Shown here piece by piece: positions 1-5,171 of a DNA stretch of 6,018 nt. Both the position numbers and the translations under genes were made by a program. The notes under the pieces were generated by a model. That model made no database searches. It worked only from the letters and a program-made list of their open reading frames with translations, and was not told the DNA's origin. Source of the stretch: JAICLL01 sp035252155 (GTDB lineage: Bacteria > Planctomycetota > Planctomycetia > Pirellulales > JAICIG01). The stretch is from assembly GCA_035252155.1 (NCBI GenBank), contig DATFDL010000647.1, positions 1 to 6,018 of the forward strand, given 5' to 3'. The first letter of the stretch is position 1; each line of letters opens with the position of its first letter.

Positions 1-22
1 GGAACGCCACGGAGGGCGTTCC
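1..22. repeat. Dispersed-type palindrome at left edge
   Basis: GGAACGCC at 1-8 and GGCGTTCC at 15-22 form a perfect 8-bp stem around a 6-base loop. It lies about 80 bases past the stop codon of the TPR lipoprotein gene. It looks like the short intergenic palindromes common in planctomycete genomes; that link is recalled, not checked. No T-run follows the stem on the minus strand inside the window, so it is not called a terminator. It may continue beyond the edge. Confidence 0.6.
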
Positions 23-100
23 CTACAGACGTCGATGGCGCGATCAGCGGTTTCAGCTTGTCAAAACCGAGCAGATGTACCCTCTTTGCCGGTCGTAAGG

Positions 101-1012
101 TCAGCGCCGTGCCGCGCCACCGGGCGCGTGCGCCAATTGACTCAGCAACTCGCGGCTGGCCGCGTGCCGCGGATCGAGGGCCAAGGCACGGATCGCCGAT
201 TGCCGGGCTGCGTCTGGCCGCCCGGCACGCCGCTGGGCATCGGCCAGGCGATACAACAGCTCGGGCGAAGGCGGGCCGCGGTCGCGGGCCGCCGAAAGAC
301 TTTCGACCGCATCGCCGAACCGTCCCAAGCCCGAATACGCCAGCCCCATTAAATAGAGCACCCGCGGCGGCTCTTCACCGGGCGAGTAGGTCTCGGCCAG
401 GCTTTGCAAGCTGGCTAACGCTCGCTGCGGGTCGTTCAGCCGTCGATACGCCTCGGCGACGCGGAGCAGCACTTCGCGGTCGTCGGGACGATAGCCCAAG
501 GCCCGCTGATAATCGCCCAAGGCGGCCCGCACGTCGCCCGACCGCTCGCGCAGCTCGCCCCGCAGCGCCCAGGCCCGCGGGTTCTTGGGATCGACGTCGA
601 GCGCCCGTTCGACCAGGCGGCCCGCCTCGGCGTTCTCGCCCTCAGCGAGACGCATCTCGGTGGCCCGAACCAGAAGCTGCGAATCATCGGGCGCCAGCCG
701 CAGGGCTTGGCGTATCTGGTCGAACGCTTCGGAGTGCTTGCCGCTTTGCCACAGGGCTTCGGCATAGTGCCGCCGGGCTTCGGCATCTTGCGGAAATGTT
801 TTGACGGCCTGAGCCAGAAGTTGCTCGGCCTGCTGCCAGTTCCGGCGCTCCAGCGCAGTCTGCCCTTGCTGCGAGAGTTGCCGCGACAGCATGAGCGACC
901 GCGGCACCGGGCCGTCCCAGCGGCGAAAATGACAACCAGCTAGGGCCGCGGCCATCAGCAGCAGCCAGCCGCAACGTGTCCAGCGGCAGGCTCTTTTTGT
1001 GGACGGCGCCAT
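101..1012 (-). CDS. TPR-repeat lipoprotein
   Basis: A 303-residue protein that is probably exported, lipid-anchored and used for protein-protein contacts; its partner is unknown. A basic N-terminus (KRACRWTR) is followed by a hydrophobic stretch (WLLLMAAALAG) and the lipobox LAGC, which makes Cys27 the likely lipidated residue. From about residue 48 to 282 it consists of roughly seven tetratricopeptide repeats of 34 residues, with the usual Ala/Gly/Leu pattern and repeat ends such as LAPDD, VDPKN and LDPRH. The ATG at 1012 was chosen because it puts the signal peptide at the N-terminus; an in-frame ATG at 1123 would add 37 arginine-rich residues ahead of it. A weak AAGG lies 11 bases before the chosen start. 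The gene sits 192 bp downstream of the sugar epimerase gene with two hairpins between, so it is probably transcribed separately. The family assignment is firm; the specific role is unknown. Confidence 0.88.
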   Translation of the reverse strand: MAPSTKRACRWTRCGWLLLMAAALAGCHFRRWDGPVPRSLMLSRQLSQQGQTALERRNWQQAEQLLAQAVKTFPQDAEARRHYAEALWQSGKHSEAFDQIRQALRLAPDDSQLLVRATEMRLAEGENAEAGRLVERALDVDPKNPRAWALRGELRERSGDVRAALGDYQRALGYRPDDREVLLRVAEAYRRLNDPQRALASLQSLAETYSPGEEPPRVLYLMGLAYSGLGRFGDAVESLSAARDRGPPSPELLYRLADAQRRAGRPDAARQSAIRALALDPRHAASRELLSQLAHAPGGAARR

Positions 1013-1151
1013 TGCGTTAACCGCCTTGAGTGCGCGCTCGGTGCGCAGAATCGGCCGGCGAAACCATAGCAAAACCCAGCCCCCCCGCAAAGAGCGACTG
1101 GCTGAGCGGTTTTTGACATTCAAGATCGGGTGATTGTGGAATCGGCATGTG

Positions 1152-1192
1152 GCACAGCCGCCCTCGGCTGTGCATCGCCGACGCAGTCGGCG
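1152..1192. repeat. Two adjacent palindromes between operon and TPR gene
   Basis: The first hairpin pairs GCACAGCCG (1152-1160) with CGGCTGTGC (1165-1173) around CCCT, giving 9 bp. The second pairs CGCCGAC (1176-1182) with GTCGGCG (1186-1192) around GCA, giving 7 bp. They lie just past the stop codon of the epimerase gene on the minus strand, where they could protect or define the 3' end of the operon message, but no T-run follows. The left arm with its TGTG flank recurs at 6007-6018, so the first hairpin belongs to a dispersed repeat family. Confidence 0.7.
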
Positions 1193-1204
1193 CCGCCGAT
1201 TGCC

Positions 1205-2017
1205 CTAAAAATACTTTCGGAACGATTCGATTGTCTGCCTAGCGGCGGCAAACGGGTCGGGGTGCGGCAACGCCTCGGCCGAGGCAAAACCGGCGTAGCC
1301 GATTTCTTGCAGGGCCGCCGTGATTGGAGCGAAGTCGAGATGCCCCATGCCCGCCGGACGACGATTCGAATCAACAAAATGCAGGTGCCCGATCTGGCCG
1401 GCCGCCGCCCGAATGGCCGCCGGCAGATCGGTCTCTTCGATATTCATGTGAAATAGATCGGCCAGCAATTTGACATTGCGCGTCGAAAGTCCGTCGATCA
1501 ATCGACCGCCCGCCGCCAGCGTGTTGGCCATGTTCGTTTCATAGCGGTTGAGCGGCTCATAAATCAGCGGCACGCCGTACTGCCGCGCATGCTCGCCCAG
1601 ATCTTCCAAGGCATCGCTTAAGTACGCCGTGGCGGTGGCATGCTCGACGCCGTCTCCGCTGCGGCCCTGCATCGAGCCGATGATCGCCGGCGCCCGCAAC
1701 TGGCCGGCAATGTCGATAATTGCTCGCACGAAATCACGGGCTTTTTGCCGCGAGGCGGGGTCGGCCAGCGTCAGGTGCAGCCGCCCTTTCACCCAGCCGC
1801 CGCCCGTACCCATCGCCGCCAACGTCAAACCGTGGTCGCCCAGCAAAGCCGCCACATGCTTGACATCGATTGCCTCGGCCGATGGCGGAAAGATCTCGAT
1901 GCCATCGAAACCCAGCTCTTGTGCGTGGCGGCACGCGGCTAGCAGATCGTCCCAAAAAACGAACGGGCCGCCGCGGGCCTCGCCGACCAGGCTGACGGTG
2001 ACACTTGATCGAATCAT
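1205..2017 (-). CDS. TIM-barrel sugar isomerase/epimerase, ketose 3-epimerase-like
   Basis: A 270-residue protein of the xylose isomerase-like TIM-barrel superfamily, close in size to D-tagatose/D-psicose 3-epimerases. The metal ligands of that group can be placed: Glu154 in YEPLNRYE, Asp187 in ADLFHMNIEE, His213 in GHLHFVDSNR and Glu248 in SAEALP. His190 and Arg219 match the substrate-binding His and Arg. As I recall the numbering of the Pseudomonas cichorii enzyme, all these positions are offset by a constant two residues. The expected chemistry is metal-dependent C3 epimerisation of a ketose, or a related isomerisation. The substrate is not shown; the neighbours point to a ketouronate or keto-sugar from hexuronate breakdown. 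The ATG at 2017 overlaps the uxaE stop codon as ATGA, implying translational coupling. A longer in-frame start at 2299 would overlap uxaE by almost 290 bp and add unrelated sequence. A hydroxypyruvate isomerase or inosose-related role cannot be excluded. Confidence 0.87.
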   Translation of the reverse strand: MIRSSVTVSLVGEARGGPFVFWDDLLAACRHAQELGFDGIEIFPPSAEAIDVKHVAALLGDHGLTLAAMGTGGGWVKGRLHLTLADPASRQKARDFVRAIIDIAGQLRAPAIIGSMQGRSGDGVEHATATAYLSDALEDLGEHARQYGVPLIYEPLNRYETNMANTLAAGGRLIDGLSTRNVKLLADLFHMNIEETDLPAAIRAAAGQIGHLHFVDSNRRPAGMGHLDFAPITAALQEIGYAGFASAEALPHPDPFAAARQTIESFRKYF

Positions 2018-3264
2018 CCGATAAACAACGGCCGCAAATGCCGCTCGTAAAGATTCTCGGTTACGTTCTTGGCGATCGTCGGTTGGCACTCGCGCAGCAG
2101 GCGCCGATAACGGTCGCCCATCTGCGCCGCGATCTTGTAACCGACATGAAGCAACTGCCGCACGTGCGAGTTGAACCGCGGACAATTCGGATCGTGCCGC
2201 AGCGCGGCGACAAACTGCTCCGACGACCAGCCACTTACTTCGCCGGCTGGCGGCAGCCGGGCAGGGTCGATGTCGATCACCGCCGCATAAGGGGCGCACA
2301 GAGCCTCGCGCTTTTCCAGGGCGTGGGCGTAAATCTCCTTGGCCGCTGCCAGCCCTTCGCCGCCGGCCTCGGCCAGCCCGATCAGTTCTTCCAACCAGGT
2401 GGTACCCGCCGTCTTCAAGTGTACGCCCGCGCCGGTCGCGGCCAACGAACGGCGAATCGGAGCATACAGTGAAAACTTGTCGCTGCCCGAATGCACGCTC
2501 AACTTCAGATTATCCGGAAGTCCGTAGCGGCTGACCGCGTAGGCGATCACCGCCAGGTCTTGCCGAAACTCCTTTTCGAACTGGGCCAGATCGCCGACGT
2601 AATCGACTCCCTTGTTGAACCGCCCGGTGAACTTCGGCGCGATTGTCTGCAAAGGCACGCGCTCGTCGGCCAGCGCCGCCAGAATGACCAGCAGTTCGGG
2701 CGGAGTTTGCGGCCGATCGGTTTCGTCCATCGAAACCTCGGTGATAAATGCTCCTTCGCCTTTGGCTTCGGCGATGTGGCGGTAGATGGCGCCGGCCTCG
2801 CGCACGGCCTGCAAGTATTTGCCGGCCACCGACTCGATCTGCTCCCGTGTGCAGTCGAACGGCCGATCGATGCCGGCGATTTCCAATTGGCCCACCAGTT
2901 CATGGTGCCGCTTCACAAACTCGGCCACGTCGCTCGCCGCGGCCGGGCGGCCGATCGAGTCGGCCACGTCGATGGTGTAGAAATCGCTCGAAGCGAGGAA
3001 CCCATCGACCGTCTCGATCCGAATATGATCGGCATCGACGTGGTAGGGCTTGCGCCAACCGAGCGCCCGCACCGCGGCGTCGGCGGCGACGCGCACGTTG
3101 TCGGGCCGCGAGCCGACCGTCGTATGTTCGCGATGCGACTTGTTCCAGACCGGCACGACCTCGGCCCCGCGTTCGGCCGCCAGCGTCACCGCGCGCAGTT
3201 GGGCCTCGGCTTGATGGGCAAAGCGATCACCGACGCCAAACGAGTATTTGGAAAGACGCAGCAT
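2014..3264 (-). CDS. uxaE: Tagaturonate/fructuronate epimerase UxaE
   Basis: A 416-residue cytosolic enzyme that looks full length for the UxaE family, first described in Thermotoga maritima, which interconverts D-tagaturonate and D-fructuronate at C4 and so feeds galacturonate carbon into the fructuronate route. Motifs recalled as typical of the family appear in order: KYSFGVGDRFAHQ (6-18), PVWNKSHREH (38-47), VDADHI (76-81), TEVSMDE (175-181), APKFTGRFNKGVDYVGD (209-225), SVHSGSDKFS (256-265), HLKTAGTTWLEE (282-293), ALRHD near 354, QLLHVGYKIAA (370-380) and the C-terminal NVTENLYERH (400-409). There is no signal peptide. The start at 3264 places KYSFGVGD at the expected N-terminal position. 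No good Shine-Dalgarno sequence precedes it: only CTACGAGA separates the ATG from a palindrome of the 95-bp element. It follows the dehydrogenase gene by 93 bp and overlaps the next gene by 4 bp. The name comes from motif recall, not from a search. Confidence 0.83.
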   Translation of the reverse strand: MLRLSKYSFGVGDRFAHQAEAQLRAVTLAAERGAEVVPVWNKSHREHTTVGSRPDNVRVAADAAVRALGWRKPYHVDADHIRIETVDGFLASSDFYTIDVADSIGRPAAASDVAEFVKRHHELVGQLEIAGIDRPFDCTREQIESVAGKYLQAVREAGAIYRHIAEAKGEGAFITEVSMDETDRPQTPPELLVILAALADERVPLQTIAPKFTGRFNKGVDYVGDLAQFEKEFRQDLAVIAYAVSRYGLPDNLKLSVHSGSDKFSLYAPIRRSLAATGAGVHLKTAGTTWLEELIGLAEAGGEGLAAAKEIYAHALEKREALCAPYAAVIDIDPARLPPAGEVSGWSSEQFVAALRHDPNCPRFNSHVRQLLHVGYKIAAQMGDRYRRLLRECQPTIAKNVTENLYERHLRPLFIG

Positions 3265-3267
3265 TCT

Positions 3268-3362
3268 CGTAGCACGGAGTTCATTCCGTGTTCTTCTCTA
3301 GCATCAACAAACGGAGTGAATTCCGTATTATGACGCACAAACGGAATGAATTCCGTTCTACG
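3268..3362. repeat. REPIN/MITE-like 95-bp element with palindromic ends
   Basis: The element holds three copies of a short palindrome: 3273-3290, 3311-3326 and 3340-3357. The third is a perfect 7-bp stem, AACGGAA with TTCCGTT around TGAA. The outer copies are inverted to each other and share the flank CGTAG (3268-3272 on plus, 3362-3358 on minus). The two 23-bp ends agree at 20 positions: CGTAG, a variable base, ACGGA, a variable base, TTCATTCCGT, a variable base. The middle copy has the same orientation as the right one. The arrangement resembles REP doublets (REPINs) mobilised by RAYT transposases, but no transposase is in the window. The stop codon TAG of the dehydrogenase (3360-3358) lies inside the right end. 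Confidence 0.75.
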
Positions 3363-4380
3363 TGCCCACCTCGACCACCGCTTTGATCACGCCGGTCTCG
3401 GGGCGCGTGAACGACGGAAACACGTCGATCAGCTCGTCAAACGCCGTGCGGTGCGTAATCCACGGCCCCGTGTCGAGCTGCCGATCCTCAATCAACCGAA
3501 TGATCCGGGCAAAATCGCGTGGCAAGGCGTTGCGCGAGCAGAGCAACGTGCCTTCGGACTTGTGGAACACCGCATGCCGAAACCGCACTTCGTCGGTCGT
3601 AATGCCCACGTACACCAGCCGCCCGGCGTGCGTGGTCAAGGCAAAGGCCGCCGACATCGAGCCGCTGTTGCCGGTGGCATCAATCACCACGTCGGGCAGA
3701 TGGCCGTCGGTCAGCTCGCGCAGCTCGGCTTCGAGCCGTTCCGACGGCTGCAGCGTGTATTCGACGCCCATCACGCGGCGGCAGAACTCCAGCCGCTGGG
3801 CGTTCATGTCGAGCATGATGATCTTGGCGCCCGACAGCTTGGCGAATTCGAGCGTGGCCAGCCCGATCGGGCCGGCGCCGATAATCAGGCACGACTCATC
3901 GCGCTTCAGGCCCGCCCGGTCGACCGCATGGCAGCCGATGGCCAGCGTCTCGACCAAGGCAAGCTGCTCGAACCGCAGCGTACGTGAAACGTGCAGCTTG
4001 CGCGCTGGAATCACAAAGCGCGGCCGCAGCCCGCCGTCGCAATGCACGCCCAGCGTCTGGTTCGTCTCGCAGCAATTGGTGTGGCCGCGGCGACAGGCAT
4101 AGCAATGCTGGCAGTTGAGATACGGCTCGACCGAGCAGCGGTCGCCCGGCTTCACATTGTCCACGCCGCTGCCGACCTCAAGCACCTCGACGCCCAGCTC
4201 ATGGCCCGGAATGCGCGGGTAGCTGAAGAACGGCATCTTGCCCAGATAGCCGCTGATGTCGGTGCCACAGATGCCCACGTTATGGACGCGCACCAGCGCC
4301 TCGCCCGGACCGGGCTTTTCGGGACCGGGCACATCGAGTCGCGTAAACTGTTTGGGCGCCGCCAGGGCGATGGCTTTCAT
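3358..4380 (-). CDS. Zinc-dependent sugar-acid 5-dehydrogenase, LgoD-like
   Basis: A 340-residue cytosolic medium-chain dehydrogenase, normal length for the family. Catalytic zinc ligands are Cys38 (GICGTD), His60 and Glu61 (GHE), with Glu144 in VETLAIG near the site. The structural zinc site is Cys90, Cys93, Cys96 and Cys104. The Rossmann motif GAGPIG spans 168-173, and Asp191 ending the second strand suggests NAD rather than NADP. Several stretches match my recollection of E. coli LgoD (YjjN), the L-galactonate 5-dehydrogenase, and the L-gulonate 5-dehydrogenases: PFFSYPRIPGHE, CRRGHTNCCE, GVHCDGG, VIDATGN and FHKSEGTLLCSRNALPRDF. The likely product is D-tagaturonate or D-fructuronate, the substrates of the UxaE encoded next. 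It is the first gene of the proposed operon. No Shine-Dalgarno precedes the ATG. The stop codon falls inside the repeat element. Sorbitol or threonine dehydrogenase activity is a less likely alternative. Confidence 0.87.
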   Translation of the reverse strand: MKAIALAAPKQFTRLDVPGPEKPGPGEALVRVHNVGICGTDISGYLGKMPFFSYPRIPGHELGVEVLEVGSGVDNVKPGDRCSVEPYLNCQHCYACRRGHTNCCETNQTLGVHCDGGLRPRFVIPARKLHVSRTLRFEQLALVETLAIGCHAVDRAGLKRDESCLIIGAGPIGLATLEFAKLSGAKIIMLDMNAQRLEFCRRVMGVEYTLQPSERLEAELRELTDGHLPDVVIDATGNSGSMSAAFALTTHAGRLVYVGITTDEVRFRHAVFHKSEGTLLCSRNALPRDFARIIRLIEDRQLDTGPWITHRTAFDELIDVFPSFTRPETGVIKAVVEVGT

Positions 4381-4489
4381 CGGTAGGAGTATAGCTGGTT
4401 CGCGACCGCCTCCGGTAGTGGAGGCGCGGGACTCGGGGCTAGGGACTGGTGGCTGGGGCAGAGCCTCGGCGATGCCCCGGCTACCCGTA

Positions 4490-4520
4490 TTTTGGATTTT
4501 CGATTTTGGATTTTCGATTT
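4490..4520. repeat. 14-bp AT-rich tandem repeat
   Basis: The unit TTTTGGATTTTCGA occurs twice without a mismatch (4490-4503 and 4504-4517) and is followed by TTT of a third copy. It is a sharp AT-rich island in a GC-rich spacer, about 110 bp upstream of the dehydrogenase start codon. Similar GATTTT-type microrepeats are, from recall, scattered between planctomycete genes. It could aid DNA bending or melting; nothing shows a function. Confidence 0.8.
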
Positions 4521-4546
4521 CCAGCCGCCGGCTGGGCAGCGCTTTG

Positions 4547-4606
4547 GTGATAACCCGTCCCGGCCGATCGGGACGCGGTTTTCGTTGCCGCGAAACCGTT
4601 TATCAC
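4547..4606. other. 60-bp three-way-junction inverted repeat
   Basis: An outer stem pairs GTGATAA (4547-4553) with TTATCAC (4600-4606). Inside it are two hairpins side by side: CGTCCCG (4556-4562) with CGGGACG (4569-4575), and CGGTTT (4576-4581) with AAACCG (4593-4598). Nearly every base between the outer arms belongs to a stem or its loop. A run of seven A follows at 4611-4617, so it does not work as a plus-strand terminator. It could be a mobile palindromic element or part of a structured RNA. Confidence 0.6.
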
Positions 4607-4627
4607 TGACAAAAAAACAATTCGATC

Positions 4628-4727
4628 GGTGGACCTGCCTTCATAATCAATTGACCTTCAACGACTTGCGTGTCGTGTGGTCGCCTGAGGTTATTCCTGC
4701 CGCAGTAATAATTCTGGGGGGTCCACC
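4628..4727. other. 100-bp branched inverted-repeat element
   Basis: GGTGGACC (4628-4635) and GGTCCACC (4720-4727) form a perfect 8-bp closing stem. Between them are three small potential hairpins: TTGA with TCAA (4651-4661), ACGAC with GTCGT (4661-4676, sharing one base with the first) and TTATTCCTG with CAGTAATAA (4691-4711, one mismatch). This is the outline of a multi-branched RNA or of a palindromic mobile element. I do not recognise a known RNA family in it, and the inner stems are short enough to be partly chance. Confidence 0.4.
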
Positions 4728-4793
4728 TGCAATGAGCCGGCCTCGGAGCACTTGTCCGAGCAGCATCGGCGGTCATCTCCCTGCTTTATACCA

Positions 4794-4837
4794 GCCGAGT
4801 GGCTTCATCGGTATTCAGCGGGTTTTTGCCACTCGGC
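4794..4837. repeat. 10-bp perfect inverted repeat
   Basis: GCCGAGTGGC (4794-4803) pairs perfectly with GCCACTCGGC (4828-4837) around a 24-base loop. It abuts the next, longer palindrome with one shared base, so the two may be halves of a single dispersed element. The left arm resembles the D-arm of a serine or leucine tRNA, but no tRNA is present. Confidence 0.7.
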
Positions 4838-4907
4838 CACACAAACCCGAAGCGTAAGCGAGGCAGAAATCAGGCTATTTCCTCGCTGACGCTTCGGGTT
4901 AGTGTGG
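4837..4907. repeat. Long dispersed-type palindrome, 26 paired positions
   Basis: Positions 4844-4863 (starting AACCCGAAGCG) pair with 4881-4900 (ending CGCTTCGGGTT) over 20 positions with one mismatch. After one mismatch the stem extends outward with CCACAC (4837-4842) and GTGTGG (4902-4907). The loop is 17 bases. The core arms AACCCGAAGCG and TCCTCGCT are, from recall, a very common intergenic palindrome in Pirellulales genomes. It lies in the middle of the divergent spacer, where it could separate the two transcription units. There is no T-run next to it. Confidence 0.8.
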
Positions 4908-4988
4908 GCTAGCAACTTACCTTTCTGACACCACCCGGCCTGCCTGCCCCTTGCGTGGCCGCAGGGAAAGCGAATAATGGCCGATCTG

Positions 4989-5030
4989 TAACCCGCCCCC
5001 CGCAAACTCCACTAACCCGCCGCAACTTCC
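4989..5030. repeat. Imperfect direct repeat
   Basis: TAACCCGCC begins at 4989 and again at 5013, 24 bp apart. The first copy continues CCCCGCAAACTCC and the second GCAACTTCC, so the second is a shortened variant. It lies 140-180 bp upstream of the secreted-protein gene. It might be a tandem binding site, or a simple duplication. Confidence 0.45.
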
Positions 5031-5047
5031 CGCATTCGTATTCATTA

Positions 5048-5119
5048 AATGCCGCTGAACCGCCCTTAGGCGGCCCGCGTACTGACTGCCAGGCGGTCGG
5101 CCAGTGGGCCGCAGGCATT
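5048..5119 (+). promoter_or_regulatory. Structured leader candidate upstream of secreted-protein gene
   Basis: AATGCC (5048-5053) can pair with GGCATT (5114-5119). Inside is an imperfect rod: GCGGCCC (5070-5076) with GGGCCGC (5106-5112), then ACT (5081-5083) with AGT (5103-5105) after a GCGT bulge, then GACTGC (5084-5089) with GCGGTC (5093-5098, one G-T pair) around CAG. A competing hairpin, CCGCC with GGCGG (5060-5073), overlaps the left arm, so two alternative folds are possible. The element ends about 50 bases before the start codon, the place for a cis-acting RNA. No known riboswitch was recognised. Confidence 0.4.
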
Positions 5120-5162
5120 CGCTTTGTTGTTTCGTGTTTCTGCACAGACCCTGTTCGTCGAG

Positions 5163-5167
5163 AGGAG
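5163..5167 (+). promoter_or_regulatory. Shine-Dalgarno site
   Basis: AGGAG ends four bases before the ATG at 5172. It is the only good ribosome binding site among the five genes. It fixes the start there rather than at the in-frame ATG at 5124, which would put 16 extra residues before the signal peptide. Confidence 0.85.
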
Positions 5168-5171
5168 ACTT

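Larger units (their letters stand above)
4381..5171. other. 791-bp divergent spacer without a credible gene
   Basis: This region separates the minus-strand dehydrogenase from the plus-strand secreted-protein gene and must hold both promoters. I found no protein in it with recognisable features; the open frames are short and composition-driven. It holds, in order, a G-run cluster (4428-4458), a 14-bp tandem repeat, a small GC palindrome (CCAGCC with GGCTGG, 4521-4535), a three-way-junction inverted repeat, a branched element closed by GGTGGACC and GGTCCACC, two long palindromes, an imperfect direct repeat and a structured leader. No clear sigma-70 promoter stands out. Confidence 0.6.

Noticed and set aside
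58..804. Long plus-strand open frame of 248 codons opposite the TPR gene
   Set aside because: Its product is an Arg/Pro/Ala-rich low-complexity string with no domain; it is the antisense shadow of a clear TPR protein.
101..1123. Longer 340-residue version of the TPR protein
   Set aside because: It would bury a good lipoprotein signal peptide behind 37 Arg-rich residues.
1205..2299. Longer 364-residue version of the epimerase
   Set aside because: The extra 94 residues overlap uxaE in another frame; the ATG at 2017 matches the family N-terminus and forms an ATGA overlap.
2491..3333. Long plus-strand open frame of 280 codons opposite uxaE
   Set aside because: The minus-strand frame matches a known enzyme family along its whole length; this one has no recognisable features and runs into the repeat element.
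3268..3362. The three palindromes as a CRISPR array
   Set aside because: The units are only 16-18 bp, differ in orientation and have spacers of 14-20 bp; this is a palindromic repeat cluster.
4611..4617. A-run after the three-way junction as part of a minus-strand terminator
   Set aside because: On the minus strand the T-run comes before the stem, so it cannot terminate by the intrinsic mechanism.
4790..4840. tRNA-like GCCGAGTGGC motif resembling a serine or leucine tRNA D-arm
   Set aside because: There is no acceptor stem, anticodon arm or T-arm GGTTCGA in place; the motif is one arm of a perfect inverted repeat.
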